This document shows, one piece after another, positions 8,930 to 17,901 of a stretch of 64,000 nt of DNA. Position numbers and translations under genes: made by a program. The notes under the pieces are model-generated. The model saw only the letters and a program-made list of their open reading frames with translations, was not told where the DNA came from and searched no databases. How positions within the stretch are numbered: position 1 is the first letter of the stretch; each line of letters begins with the position of its first letter. This DNA is from Paraeggerthella hominis (GTDB lineage Bacteria > Actinomycetota > Coriobacteriia > Coriobacteriales > Eggerthellaceae): assembly GCF_021044775.1 (NCBI RefSeq), contig NZ_JAJNOQ010000008.1, forward strand, positions 62,001 through 126,000. Direction: 5' to 3'.

Positions 8930-9373
8930 ATGAAGAAACGCAGGATCGGACAACGGTTATGGGCTTTCGGGGGGCTTGCAAGCTTTGGCTTGGGCGCGCT
9001 TGGAGCCGTGGTCCCGATTCTGCCGACGACGCCGTTTTTGCTTCTGGCGGCGTTTTGCTTCGCTCGCAGCTCCGAGCGGGTGAATGCGTGGTTCCGCTCG
9101 ACCAGGCTTTACCGCTCGGTTGTCGAAGGGTACGCCACCAAGCGCACGATGACCGTCAAGGCGAAGCTCCTGCTGCTCGGCCCGCTTACCGTCGTGCTGG
9201 GGGTTTCGTTCGCGCTCATGGCCAACGTGCCGGTCGGCCGCATCGTGGTGGCCGGGGTGTGGATCGCGCACATTGTGTATTTCGGGTTTGTGGTCAAGAC
9301 CGACCGGCCGTCCCCTGCGGCGCCGTCGAACGTCGATGCGCCGTCGCGACCCGTCGAGTCGACTGAAAGGTAG
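8930..9373 (+). CDS. DUF454 (YbaN-like) inner-membrane protein
   Basis: 147 residues. The block GLGALGAVVPILPTTPFLLLAAFCFARSS (shown here only to define its span, residues about 21-49) and the following basic loop with FRSTRLYRSVVEGY are the hallmarks of DUF454/YbaN proteins: PILPTTPF is the invariant core, then two further membrane helices. Three to four membrane segments are predicted. No function is established for the family. Its stop codon directly abuts the ATG of the CydDC-like ABC exporter (TAG-ATG), so the two are almost certainly co-transcribed and perhaps translationally coupled. The last 20 residues are a Pro/Ser-rich tail. Confidence 0.85.
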   Translation: MKKRRIGQRLWAFGGLASFGLGALGAVVPILPTTPFLLLAAFCFARSSERVNAWFRSTRLYRSVVEGYATKRTMTVKAKLLLLGPLTVVLGVSFALMANVPVGRIVVAGVWIAHIVYFGFVVKTDRPSPAAPSNVDAPSRPVESTER

Positions 9374-12300
9374 ATGTTCGTGTTCAGCATGCGTCTTTTG
9401 CGTATGGTGCCCGCCGCGCGCGGGCCCATTGTTGTCAACGTCGCGCTGCAGTGGGCGGCTCTCGCCGCGAACGTGGCGCTTATGGTGTTTATCGGCTTGT
9501 TCGTGCAAGCGTGGTTCGAGGGTGTGAAGGATCTGGGTTCTTGGCTGATCGGCCTGGGATGCGCGGGAGCCGCCGCCATCGCGGTGCGGATGGCGTGTTT
9601 GGCCGGCGCGCAGCGTTGCGGGCTTGCCGCTGCGCAGGCCGCCAAGCGCGAGGTGCGCCAGCAGGTGTACGAGAAGCTGGTGCGCATGGGGCCTGCGTAC
9701 TCCGAGCGCGTGTCCACTGCCGAAGCGGTCCAGGTGAGCGTGGAGGGCTGCGAGCAGCTTGAAAGCTATTTCGGGCAGTACGTTCCCCAGCTGGTCTACG
9801 CCGTGCTGGCGCCGCTCACGCTGTTCGCCTGCCTGGCGCCGTTGAGCCTTCCCGCTGCATCGGCCTTGCTTGCGTGCGTGCCGCTGATCCCGCTTTCCAT
9901 CGTCGCGGTGCAGAAGATCGCCAAGCGCGCCATGCGTCAGTACTGGGGCGCGTACACCGATTTGGGCGAATCGTTCTTGGAGAACTTGCAGGGGCTGACC
10001 ACGCTCAAGATATACCGGGCCGATGAGGAGCGTCATCGCTTGATGAATGACGAAGCCGAGACGTTTCGCCGCGCTACCATGCGCCTTCTGCGCATGCAGC
10101 TCAATTCGGTTACGGTGATGGACGTGTTCGCGTACGGCGGCGCGGCGGTGGGCATCGTGGTTGCGCTCGTGCAGTTCGCGAACGGGGAGATTCCCCTGTT
10201 CGCGGCGTTCGCGGTGATCTTCCTGTCGGCCGAGTTCTTCATTCCGCTGCGCACCTTGGGGTCGTTCTTCCATACGGCGATGAACGGCATGGCCGCCGCG
10301 GACAAGATGTTCTCGATTCTGGACGCGCCGGAGACGGCGCGAGGGTCGCGGGTCGTCGAATCGGAGCAGGCCGGCGTGACGTGCCGTGGCGTGGGGTATT
10401 CGTACGACGGCGAGCGAACGGTTCTCTCGGACGTGGATTTCGACGCTCCGGCAGGGTCGTTCACGGGCATCGTGGGCGAAAGCGGATCGGGCAAGTCGAC
10501 GCTCGCGGGCGTTCTGTGCGGACGCAACGCGGGATTCACCGGGGAGGTCGAACTGGCCGGGGTGCCGCTTGGCTGCGTATCGCAAGCATCGGCGGCGCGC
10601 ACCGTGACCGTGGTTTCGTATGCAAGCTACCTGTTCAAAGGATCCGTGCGATCGAACCTGCTCATGGCCGACCCGCAGGCAAGCGATGCCGAAATGTGGG
10701 CGGTGCTCGAGCGCTGTCGAGCGGACGGGTTCGTGCGTGTGGCGGGCGGGCTCGATGCTCCTGTAGCCGAGCAGGGATCGAACCTCTCCGGCGGACAGCG
10801 GCAGCGCTTGGCTTTGGCGCGCGCCCTTCTGCACGATACGCCCGTGTACGTGTTCGACGAGGCGACGTCGAACGTCGATGCCGAAAGCGAGCGCGCCATC
10901 GTGCGCGTGGTGCATGCCCTTGCGCGCGAAAAAACCGTCATCATGATCACGCACCGGCTGTCCGCCGTGGCGTCGGCCGACCGCATCTACGTCCTCGACG
11001 ATGGCCGCGTGGCCGAATCGGGCGCATGCGACGAACTGTTGGCGCGTGACGGCGCGTTCGCACGTTTGTGGCGCCAGCAGGCTTCATTGGAGCGGTTCGC
11101 CAGCGCGAGCGAAGGCGAAGCTTCGCGTGCGAACGGGGATGACGGTGCGGGCGATGCCGAAGGCGGGGAAGCAACGCCCTCGAGTGCGGAAGATGCGCCG
11201 CCATCGGCCGCTTCTTCGTTCGCAACTGCGCCGCGCCGCTCTCACCTGGCCGTGATGATGCGGCTTGTGGGCCTGGTGAAACCGCTGCTTCCGTGGATGG
11301 TGCTGGCGGCGGTGCTGGGCGTGCTGGGTTTCGGCGCTGCCATTTTCCTTACGGTTCTGGCTGCGTTCGCGCTGGCCGATGCGGCGGGGCTGCCGCAGGG
11401 CGTGGGGCTTGGGACGGCGTTGGTCCTGGTGGCGGTGTGCGGTGTTGCGCGCGGCCCTTTGCGCTACGGCGAGCAGTTGTGCAACCATTATCTTGCTTTC
11501 AAGCTGCTTGCGCTCGTGCGCGACAAGGTGTTCGCTGCGCTGCGACGTCTGGCGCCGGCGAAGCTCGAGGGCCGCGACAAAGGCGATCTTGTGTCGCTTG
11601 TCACGTCGGACATCGAGCTCCTGGAGGTTTTCTACGCGCATACGCTGTCGCCTGCGCTGATCGCGCTGCTGGTGTCCTTGGGCATGGCGGCGTTCATCGG
11701 CTGGTTCTCGCCGTTGCTGGGCGTTTTGGCTTTGGCTTCGTATGCGCTGGTGGGCGTCGTGGCTCCGTTCGTGTCGTCGCTGGCTGCCGGAGAAAGCGGT
11801 CAGGCGGTGCGCGAGGGGCTGGGGTCGATGAACGCGTTCGTGCTGGACAGCCTGCGCGGACTGCGTGAAACGCTCCAGTTCGGGCGGGCGGGCGATCGCG
11901 TGCGCGAGTTGGCTGAGCGCACGAAGCTGTTGGAGTGCGACGAGGTTCGTCTCAAGGGGCGCGCTTCGGTCGCTTTGGCGGGCGTGAACGCGCTTGTGCT
12001 GGCGCTCGACGTTGTCATGGTGCTGGCTGCGGGTACGCTGGTGGCGAAGGGCCAGCTCTCTCCAGGTGCCGCCATCGTCGCCTCGTCGGCGCTCATGTCG
12101 TCGTTCGGGCCGGTGATCGCGGTGGCGAACCTGGGCTCGACGCTGCAGCAGACGCTGGCCAGCGGCGCGCGGGTTCTCGATCTTCTGGACGAGCGTCCTC
12201 AGACCGATGACGTGCTCGACGGTGCGGACGTGTCGGAGTTCTTGGGCGCAAGCGCGCGTGGCGTGGACTTTTCCTACGGAGACGTCGCGGTGCTCGACAA

Positions 12301-12889
12301 CGTGGACGTGCGCATCGAGCCGGGATCGATCGTGCACTTGGCCGGCAGGAGCGGATCGGGCAAGTCGACCCTGTGCAAGCTGTTCATGCGCTTCTGGGAT
12401 GCAACTCGCGGCGTAGTGGAGGTGTCTGGCACCGACGTGCGCCGCGTGAACACGGAAAGCCTGCGCGCGCTGCAGGGTTACATGACCCAGGAAACCCACC
12501 TGTTCGCAGGCTCCGTGCGGGACAACATCATGCTTGCGAAGCCGGATGCGACGGAAGACGAACTGCAAGCGGCATGCGACAAGGCGTCGTTGACCAGCCT
12601 GGTTGAGCGGCTTCCCCGGGGTTTGGACACACCGGTAGGCGAATTGGGCGATACGCTGTCAGGAGGCGAGCGCCAGCGCATCGGTCTGGCGCGCGTGTTT
12701 TTGCACGATGCGCCGTTCGTGCTGTTGGACGAGCCGACGTCGAACCTCGACAGCTTGAACGAAGCGGCCGTGCTCAAGGCGCTGCTTGACGGCCGCGAGG
12801 GAAAGACCATCGTGCTGGTGAGCCACCGTGCGTCGACGGCGTCGGTGGCCGACGCGACGTACACGGTGGATCGAGGTCGGGTGTCGTAG
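9374..12889 (+). CDS. Fused double ABC exporter, CydDC-like
   Basis: 1171 residues containing two complete ABC-exporter halves in one chain. Half 1 has a six-helix membrane domain (about 1-310), Walker A GESGSGKST (about 368), signature LSGGQRQRLALARALL (about 471) and Walker B VYVFDEATSN. An acidic/Ala-rich linker (about 570-620) follows. Half 2 has a membrane domain, Walker A GRSGSGKST (about 993), LSGGERQRIGLARVFL and LLDEPTSNLDS. Both nucleotide sites look intact. The arrangement and the sequence style (VSVEGCEQLESYFGQYVPQ) fit the CydD/CydC thiol exporters needed for cytochrome bd maturation, here fused as in some actinobacteria. No cydAB is in the window, so a generic heterodimer-type exporter is the alternative. 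The start abuts the DUF454 stop, with GAAAGG upstream. Confidence 0.75.
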   Translation: MFVFSMRLLRMVPAARGPIVVNVALQWAALAANVALMVFIGLFVQAWFEGVKDLGSWLIGLGCAGAAAIAVRMACLAGAQRCGLAAAQAAKREVRQQVYEKLVRMGPAYSERVSTAEAVQVSVEGCEQLESYFGQYVPQLVYAVLAPLTLFACLAPLSLPAASALLACVPLIPLSIVAVQKIAKRAMRQYWGAYTDLGESFLENLQGLTTLKIYRADEERHRLMNDEAETFRRATMRLLRMQLNSVTVMDVFAYGGAAVGIVVALVQFANGEIPLFAAFAVIFLSAEFFIPLRTLGSFFHTAMNGMAAADKMFSILDAPETARGSRVVESEQAGVTCRGVGYSYDGERTVLSDVDFDAPAGSFTGIVGESGSGKSTLAGVLCGRNAGFTGEVELAGVPLGCVSQASAARTVTVVSYASYLFKGSVRSNLLMADPQASDAEMWAVLERCRADGFVRVAGGLDAPVAEQGSNLSGGQRQRLALARALLHDTPVYVFDEATSNVDAESERAIVRVVHALAREKTVIMITHRLSAVASADRIYVLDDGRVAESGACDELLARDGAFARLWRQQASLERFASASEGEASRANGDDGAGDAEGGEATPSSAEDAPPSAASSFATAPRRSHLAVMMRLVGLVKPLLPWMVLAAVLGVLGFGAAIFLTVLAAFALADAAGLPQGVGLGTALVLVAVCGVARGPLRYGEQLCNHYLAFKLLALVRDKVFAALRRLAPAKLEGRDKGDLVSLVTSDIELLEVFYAHTLSPALIALLVSLGMAAFIGWFSPLLGVLALASYALVGVVAPFVSSLAAGESGQAVREGLGSMNAFVLDSLRGLRETLQFGRAGDRVRELAERTKLLECDEVRLKGRASVALAGVNALVLALDVVMVLAAGTLVAKGQLSPGAAIVASSALMSSFGPVIAVANLGSTLQQTLASGARVLDLLDERPQTDDVLDGADVSEFLGASARGVDFSYGDVAVLDNVDVRIEPGSIVHLAGRSGSGKSTLCKLFMRFWDATRGVVEVSGTDVRRVNTESLRALQGYMTQETHLFAGSVRDNIMLAKPDATEDELQAACDKASLTSLVERLPRGLDTPVGELGDTLSGGERQRIGLARVFLHDAPFVLLDEPTSNLDSLNEAAVLKALLDGREGKTIVLVSHRASTASVADATYTVDRGRVS

Positions 12890-12979
12890 CGCGGGGCGGG
12901 GCTCGGGGTGAAGCGGGATGCGGGCGCTGCCGGGGTTGCGCCCCGCGCCGCCTCTCGCTTCGCCTCGCGTCTTGCCGGT

Positions 12980-13525
12980 TTACCAGCGTTGCTCGCGGAT
13001 CGTTTCCCCTTCGAGGCTCTTGAGCGTGAACGTCCCCTGGTTGTATACGGCGTAGCTGGCGCTTCCGTCTTTGGGGATCGAGGCGCTGCCGGGATTGACG
13101 AACAGCACGCCGTTGCGCTCCTCAAGGGTTTTGACGTGCGTGTGGCCCGATAGGAACGCCGACCCCTTCGGCAGCGCCGGAGCGTCATCGGGGGATTTTC
13201 CGGGCAGGTGGCCGTGCGTGCAATACAGCAGGCGTCCATCTGCTTCGACCAGCGCGTAATCGGCCATGCAGGGAAAATCAAGCACCATCTGGTCGACTTC
13301 CGCATCGCAGTTCCCGCGCACGGCCACGATGAAATCCGCCATCTGGTTCAGTACGGCAAGCGCCTCTTTGGGCGCGTAGCCTTGCGGCAGGTCGTTGCGG
13401 GGCCCGTGGTAGAGAAGGTCTCCCAGCAAGACGATGCGGTCCGGCGCCTCTTCTTCAATGCGCCTGGCAAGCGTTCGCACGGCGGCGGCCGAGCCGTGCA
13501 GATCGGATGCGATGACAAGTTTCAT
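12980..13525 (-). CDS. YfcE/MJ0936-type metallophosphoesterase
   Basis: 181 residues. The calcineurin-like metal site is complete: SDLHGS (residues 8-13), LLGDLLYHGPRND (GD motif with the following Arg/Asn), VRGNCDAEVD (GNCD), THGH and GHTHV near the C-terminus, then the NPGSAS motif of YfcE-type enzymes. The family are Mn2+-dependent phosphodiesterases with activity on artificial substrates; the natural substrate is unknown. The gene starts 15 bp beyond the stop of the dGTPase-like gene upstream on the same strand, suggesting a two-gene nucleotide-metabolism operon. GAAAGGACG precedes the ATG. Confidence 0.9.
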   Translation of the reverse strand: MKLVIASDLHGSAAAVRTLARRIEEEAPDRIVLLGDLLYHGPRNDLPQGYAPKEALAVLNQMADFIVAVRGNCDAEVDQMVLDFPCMADYALVEADGRLLYCTHGHLPGKSPDDAPALPKGSAFLSGHTHVKTLEERNGVLFVNPGSASIPKDGSASYAVYNQGTFTLKSLEGETIREQRW

Positions 13526-13540
13526 GGGCGTCCTTTCGGT

Positions 13541-14770
13541 TCAGCTCAAATCGGCGCAGTAGCCGCGTCCGAAGACTTGCTTGTTGCTTTTGGGGAACAG
13601 GTGCGCATGCAAAGCCGTGAAATAGCTGTCGGTCATCGAGGCCATGTAGTCTACGACAATTTGATTGGGCTCCGTGGCCAGGTATTCCTCGGCCGACACC
13701 GTGCGGGATTTCGCTACAAGGTTCGATACGTGATGCTTGAACACAGGCGACGATTCGTCGCCCGCCTTAAGGTCGCTCAGCAGGCGCTCGTACAGCTCCG
13801 CGAACATTTCCTCCACCACGTTTCCCGCTCCGAGCACCATGCCCTCGCGTTCGTAGATGATCTCGTAATTCTGGCGCTTTGCGCGTTTGAGGTCGGCGAA
13901 CACGTTTTCGCTCATGGCGATGCGGTCGGATCCGTAGCTGTTGTTCACGATGTCTACGGTCAGGTTGTTGATGATGCGCGCGTTGTCGCGGCCGATGACC
14001 GTGCTGTCGAATACGTCGAGGGAATCGATCACGCCCATGTCGATGGCATCCGCGCGATCCTTTCCCACGTAGGCGATCATGTCGCTCACGCGCACGACAC
14101 ATCCTTCCAGCGTGGACGGTCGCAGCGTCTTGATGGTGGACTCGTCGGCGTTGCAGGCTTCCACCAGTTCGTCTAACTGGGAAAACGTAGCAGTATCGCC
14201 CATGCGCAGCACCTGCTGAGCGAATTCCCCATTGTGGCAGAGCACGCCGTCGAGCGTCTGCAAGCTGACGTTTCGCCGGTACAGTTGGTCGAGCACGCGC
14301 ACGGAATGGACGTTGTGGTTGAAGTAGCGACCGGTTCGCGCGTGGTAGCACTTGTTGAGGAAATGCTCGCCTGCATGGCCGAACGGCGTGTGCCCGACGT
14401 CGTGGCCGAGCGCGATGGCCTCGATGAGGTCGCAGTTCAGGCCCAGCAGGCTGCCGATGTTTCGCGCGATGCGGCTGACAAGCTGCACGTGCAGACCGCG
14501 CCGGCAGATGTCGTCGTTTTCGATGAACGAGAATACCTGCGTCTTGTCCGCGTAGCGGTTGTAGGCGGGCACGTTGATGATCTTCTCGATATCGCGCGCG
14601 AAGGCGGGGCGCGTAAGGGTTGCCTCGTCATGCGGATTCGGCTCGCGGCGCGCGATGGCCGCGTCGTCGAACGCATGCGGGTTCCGCCTTCCGGCGGCTC
14701 GATCGGACAGGATGATCTCCTCGACGTCCTTGTCGAGGGCAAGGTAGGGGATGGAGGCTGGTTCGTTCAT
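13541..14770 (-). CDS. dGTPase-like HD-domain triphosphohydrolase
   Basis: 409 residues from ATG 14770, selected because AAAGGAGG sits at ideal spacing on the reverse strand (an upstream in-frame ATG at 14806 lacks one). The HD motif is intact: RPAFARDIEKIINVPAYNR with the H-bearing DKTQVFSF segment, LVSRIARNIG, then ALGHDVGHTPFGHAGE (HD metal ligands) and YFNHNVHSVRVLD. These are typical of Dgt/deoxyguanosine triphosphate triphosphohydrolase-like proteins, which cleave dNTPs to nucleoside and triphosphate and can act in nucleotide balance or phage resistance. Immediately followed by the YfcE-like gene. Confidence 0.87.
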   Translation of the reverse strand: MNEPASIPYLALDKDVEEIILSDRAAGRRNPHAFDDAAIARREPNPHDEATLTRPAFARDIEKIINVPAYNRYADKTQVFSFIENDDICRRGLHVQLVSRIARNIGSLLGLNCDLIEAIALGHDVGHTPFGHAGEHFLNKCYHARTGRYFNHNVHSVRVLDQLYRRNVSLQTLDGVLCHNGEFAQQVLRMGDTATFSQLDELVEACNADESTIKTLRPSTLEGCVVRVSDMIAYVGKDRADAIDMGVIDSLDVFDSTVIGRDNARIINNLTVDIVNNSYGSDRIAMSENVFADLKRAKRQNYEIIYEREGMVLGAGNVVEEMFAELYERLLSDLKAGDESSPVFKHHVSNLVAKSRTVSAEEYLATEPNQIVVDYMASMTDSYFTALHAHLFPKSNKQVFGRGYCADLS

Positions 14771-14933
14771 GCGTCCTCCTTTGAGATTCGAGGTTGAAGA
14801 TCGCATCGATAGTAGAGTCTGATTGTATCATTTCCTGATGCTCGCCTGGAAATTCACGCGAAGCATACGGCGGCGCTCTCGCGCGCCTGTTGCTGCCGGT
14901 AGCGCCGACCCTCCGCACGTCCTCGCGCGCCCG

Positions 14934-15075
14934 TGTCAAAACGGACGAGTTTTGCTGGTCCTCAGATAAGGATAATGCAAGGTGACAGCCCATTGATCAG
15001 GCACGATGTAAAACACTTGTAGCGGCATAGCCCCGACAAGGCGAAAAATCGCCGCAAAACTCGTCCGTTTTGACA
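14934..15075. repeat. 142-bp inverted-repeat unit, family A copy 1
   Basis: Bounded by perfect 22-bp terminal inverted repeats: TGTCAAAACGGACGAGTTTT plus GC at 14934-14955, and its complement at 15054-15075. The inside is homologous to copies at 31633-31774 and (inverted) 48702-48842. The 60 bases to the left (from about 14875) also match those left of copy 2. To the right, 15085-15180 is a run of degenerate CCCGCAAGG-type short repeats. The unit sits in the 800-bp gene-free stretch 14771-15577 between the divergent dGTPase-like and methyltransferase-like genes; I see no gene there. Confidence 0.9.
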
Positions 15076-15577
15076 GAAGGGCGTCGGTCCCGCAAGGTTG
15101 CCGGCCCCGCAAGGCCCCCGACCCCGCAAGGTCGTCGGCTTCGCAGGCCCCCGCCCCCGCAGGCCCCCGGCCCCTCGAAGCCAGTGCGAACGCAAGGCTG
15201 CGAGGTCTCGTCCCGCCAGTCCCAATCGTGACAGCACGGCTCGTCCGGGATCGGCTGCATCGAGCCGCCGTAAAACGAGAGCCGCACGATGCAGGGATCT
15301 CGAACTCGATGGGGGTGAGCATGCTCGGGTGACCACGGGGATGATCAGAGGGTCGTGCTCTTCATGCGAGACGCGGGCTGCAGCGTGCGGCTTGATTTGA
15401 CTATAGAGAACATCTCGCGATGACGCATGGGCTAATCAGGGTATTTTCTCAAAATGAGGTCATACTCGGGGTACCACTTTGAGCTGCGTTGCGCCATTTG
15501 CCTTGCGGCGTTGTCGGGGCTTCGCTATGCTCCTTGCTGAAAGGGGAGGTCGAGGCAAGACGGTAAGGAGCGGGCAG

Positions 15578-16348
15578 ATGGACTGGAACGGGAATCTTGC
15601 TGAAGCGGTGGCGCCCTATATGAAGGGAAGCCCCCTCATCGATGTCTTGGAAGCCGTTGCGAACCTGTCCGCGAAAAAGGCGGAAGCCCTTCGAATCCTG
15701 AACGTTGCATGCGACGAGAGCTTGGGCTCGACCGAGTTGGAGCGGTACGGCTGCGTTGCCGTCGCGAGTATTTCGACGGTTGCGCGCGCTTCGGGCGATC
15801 GGCGCCCGGAGTTGGCGGACGTCGTTTATTCGGACGGAGCGTTCGACCTTGTGACCGACCAGATTTCCCTTCTGAAGAACGTGGCTTGCTGCTTGCCTTC
15901 CGGCGGTTTGCTGGTGGGGGAGATGGGAGCGTTCGGCAATGCGGAATCTCTTGAAGACGGCTATGCTCAGGCGATACGCAAGCACAGCGGCGATTACGTT
16001 TGCCAGTTCTGCTTTCCAAAAGAAAAAGCGTACCGACGTGCTTTGGAGATCGCCGGATTCGAGGTTGTGGCAATGAGCGCTTTCGACAAAGCAACGCCTT
16101 TGGAGAACGGTCGCGACGGCTTGCGCTTGTGGGCTGAGTCCCGCTTCGCGAAGAGCCTGGCCTTGTATCGCCCCGAAGACAGAGAGCTTGTTTTGGAGGA
16201 CTACGAGAAAGCGTGCGAGGAGCGGTCGTGGAATGAGAGCAGTGGGTGTTGGGTGGCGGATTACCGGCGCCTGCGCTTCGTTGCCAGGAAATCTCGAGCG
16301 GCAACCGCTCCGCTTGCCTATTCTCCGCTGCGTGTTCTGGGCTCTTGA
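15578..16348 (+). CDS. Atypical class-I SAM-methyltransferase-like protein
   Basis: 256 residues from ATG 15578, which has TAAGGAG 11 bases upstream. The C-terminal half (ALEIAGFEVVAMSAFDK, GLRLWAESRFAKSL, DYRRLRFVARKS) aligns in style with trans-aconitate-methyltransferase-like proteins, and FDLVTDQISLLKNV plus LPSGGLLVGEMG correspond to motifs II-III. The SAM-binding motif I, normally a glycine-rich DxGxGxG, is instead LNVACDESLGS, so cofactor binding may be altered or lost. Substrate unknown. It stands alone between a repeat-rich region and the AAA+ gene. Confidence is for the fold, not for activity. Confidence 0.6.
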   Translation: MDWNGNLAEAVAPYMKGSPLIDVLEAVANLSAKKAEALRILNVACDESLGSTELERYGCVAVASISTVARASGDRRPELADVVYSDGAFDLVTDQISLLKNVACCLPSGGLLVGEMGAFGNAESLEDGYAQAIRKHSGDYVCQFCFPKEKAYRRALEIAGFEVVAMSAFDKATPLENGRDGLRLWAESRFAKSLALYRPEDRELVLEDYEKACEERSWNESSGCWVADYRRLRFVARKSRAATAPLAYSPLRVLGS

Positions 16349-16482
16349 TCGCCCGTGATGAGCTCGGGCCCTTGCTCCCGGCTCTTCCCACCTTCGGTTT
16401 CTGTGCTAGTATGTAAGCAACCGCGATGCGGCTGGCATGGGGATGCTACATTTCATATTCTGCGATTGAGAGAGGATCTCCC

Positions 16483-17181
16483 ATGTTAACGCCCTTAGAC
16501 GAACTTATCTTCTCAGATGGTAACCGCGAATCTTTTCAGCGGATCATCGATATCACGCAAACGCATGGGAAGCCGGAAAAGCTCTTCCTTGTAGGTCCGA
16601 AAGAATCGGGCAAGACCACGGTGCTGCGCGCACGGCAGCTGGACAAGGACCTTCTTTCCACGAAGCGCGTTCTATATCGTCCCTGTCAAGAACTGCCGGA
16701 GGCCATGAGGGCAAATGTCTATGACGGTTACTTCGATGACTTGGGAAAACACGAAGTCTTGTTCTTGGATGACTTCGAGGGCTTCTTCGAGGACGAAGAA
16801 GTGGGACCCATGTTGTGCAGGTTGTTGCTCCAGGAGCGCGAGCGTCATGGTTTGGATACCGTCATCTCGTCTGACAAACCGCTTTCTGAATTCGATTTAA
16901 GCCAGTTCGAAGGCGTTTTGGACGATTTCGAAGAAATCCGCATCGAAGCCCTCGATGGTGCCGGCCTGGTTGATTACGTGAGGACCCTTCTTGCCATGTA
17001 CTACGAAGAAGGGAAAAGCCCCGTGCTTTCCGAGGAAGCGATCGATTACGTTGCGCACGGTTTGGGGGAGCCTCCCAGCATGATTCGCAAAGCCCTGTTC
17101 TATCTGATGACGGAGTATTCCGGTACGCCGGGCGCCGAGTTGTCTCGCGATTTCGTCGTAGAGGCGCTTGCGAAAGACTAG
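16483..17181 (+). CDS. DnaA/Hda-like AAA+ ATPase
   Basis: 232 residues from ATG 16483 (AGAGAGGA ribosome site 8 bases upstream). Walker A GPKESGKTT (about 36-44), Walker B VLFLDDFEGFF (about 94-104), and VISSDKPLSEFD, which mirrors the sensor-1 segment of DnaA (ISSDRPP); the following EEIRIEALDGAGLVDYVR corresponds to the DnaA lid start. There is no DnaA N-terminal oligomerisation domain and no C-terminal DNA-binding helix-turn-helix, so it looks like domain III alone, as in Hda or DnaC-type regulators. It may modulate replication initiation or act with an unseen partner. Followed by a long hairpin terminator. Confidence 0.65.
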   Translation: MLTPLDELIFSDGNRESFQRIIDITQTHGKPEKLFLVGPKESGKTTVLRARQLDKDLLSTKRVLYRPCQELPEAMRANVYDGYFDDLGKHEVLFLDDFEGFFEDEEVGPMLCRLLLQERERHGLDTVISSDKPLSEFDLSQFEGVLDDFEEIRIEALDGAGLVDYVRTLLAMYYEEGKSPVLSEEAIDYVAHGLGEPPSMIRKALFYLMTEYSGTPGAELSRDFVVEALAKD

Positions 17182-17196
17182 CGCGTTTCCCGGTAC

Positions 17197-17246
17197 GTCG
17201 AACGAAAAGGAAGCCGTCCGTGAGGGCGGCTTCCTTTTCGTTCGAC
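17197..17246. terminator. Long perfect hairpin terminator
   Basis: Perfect 20-bp arms GTCGAACGAAAAGGAAGCCG (17197-17216) and its complement (17227-17246), 10-base loop. An inner CTTCCTTTT run makes it a credible terminator for the AAA+ gene; the symmetric A-run could serve the reverse-strand gene beyond it too. Confidence 0.8.
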
Positions 17247-17297
17247 GCTGTGCGATGGAGCTTACCGGCGCCGTCGCACGATTCTCGATGCTGCTGG

Positions 17298-17621
17298 CTA
17301 GGCGGGGTGCGCATCAAGCCATTCTTTGCTGGGCGGAGTGTTTCGCTTGCATGGTTGGTTGCCGTGGTCGTGCCGTGGCGAAGAGCTTTTGCCGCAGGGA
17401 TACGCGCAGATCAAGCCGCTGTAGTTGCAGCGAACCGGCTGGGGCCGAACAAGATCGTTCATGTCCTTGCCGCACTTTTTGCAGTGCAGATCGACGCCGT
17501 TGACGATGTCGACCCTGTCGAAGATGGTGCATGTGCCGCAATCCGGGGACGTTCCGGACTTTTTGGGTGCAGGTTGGCATTTCCCGCACATTGGATTGCA
17601 TATCCAGCATCCTCCCGGCAT
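17298..17621 (-). CDS. Small cysteine-rich protein with several CxxC pairs
   Basis: 107 residues from ATG 17621, chosen because AGGAG lies 7 bases upstream on the reverse strand; longer in-frame starts lack this and lead into the G-tract. Cysteines come in knuckle-like pairs: CWIC, CGKC (10 residues in), CGTC, CKKC, then single Cys in RCNYSGLICAYPC. This suggests zinc- or Fe-S-binding; no named family is recognised. No signal peptide or membrane helix. It is divergent from the 12-TM LuxR regulator, and the DNA between them carries a 12-G tract and a palindromic operator-like site. Its Cys-pair style recalls the zinc-ribbon proteins encoded beside the Mo enzyme downstream, hinting at a related role. 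Confidence 0.6.
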   Translation of the reverse strand: MPGGCWICNPMCGKCQPAPKKSGTSPDCGTCTIFDRVDIVNGVDLHCKKCGKDMNDLVRPQPVRCNYSGLICAYPCGKSSSPRHDHGNQPCKRNTPPSKEWLDAHPA

Positions 17622-17744
17622 GTGCGTTCTCCTATCGACGAGACCTGATGAAGACGGCTCCATCCAACAACGCCGTGCTTGTTGATTTTTTTGGTGCGCA
17701 CGCGCGCGAGCAAGGAAACGCGTTGGAATAGGCCTTGTGCGTGC

Positions 17745-17756
17745 GGGGGGGGGGGG
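17745..17756. repeat. Homopolymeric G tract (12 G)
   Basis: Twelve consecutive G residues in the divergent promoter region between the Cys-rich gene (start 17621, reverse) and the LuxR gene (start about 17902, forward). No comparable homopolymer was noticed elsewhere in the window. Confidence 0.9.
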
Positions 17757-17850
17757 TATCATTGACTAAATTGGTTTTCCTATACGGTCACCGCACCGCT
17801 TCGCACGAATAAACGTATCACTCAGAATAGGCGCATTTGTACTGACGAGG

Positions 17851-17874
17851 GTACTAAAACGAGGGTTTTAGTAC
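17851..17874. promoter_or_regulatory. Perfect palindrome, candidate LuxR operator
   Basis: GTACTAAAAC-GAGG-GTTTTAGTAC: 10-bp perfect arms, 4-bp spacer, 27 bp upstream of the LuxR start. The half-site resembles GTACTAGAAC and GTACTAGA upstream of the Mo-enzyme operon and of the gene at 28637. Confidence 0.6.
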
Positions 17875-17901
17875 TTCTGGCTATATATCCCTCAGGGGTA
17901 G

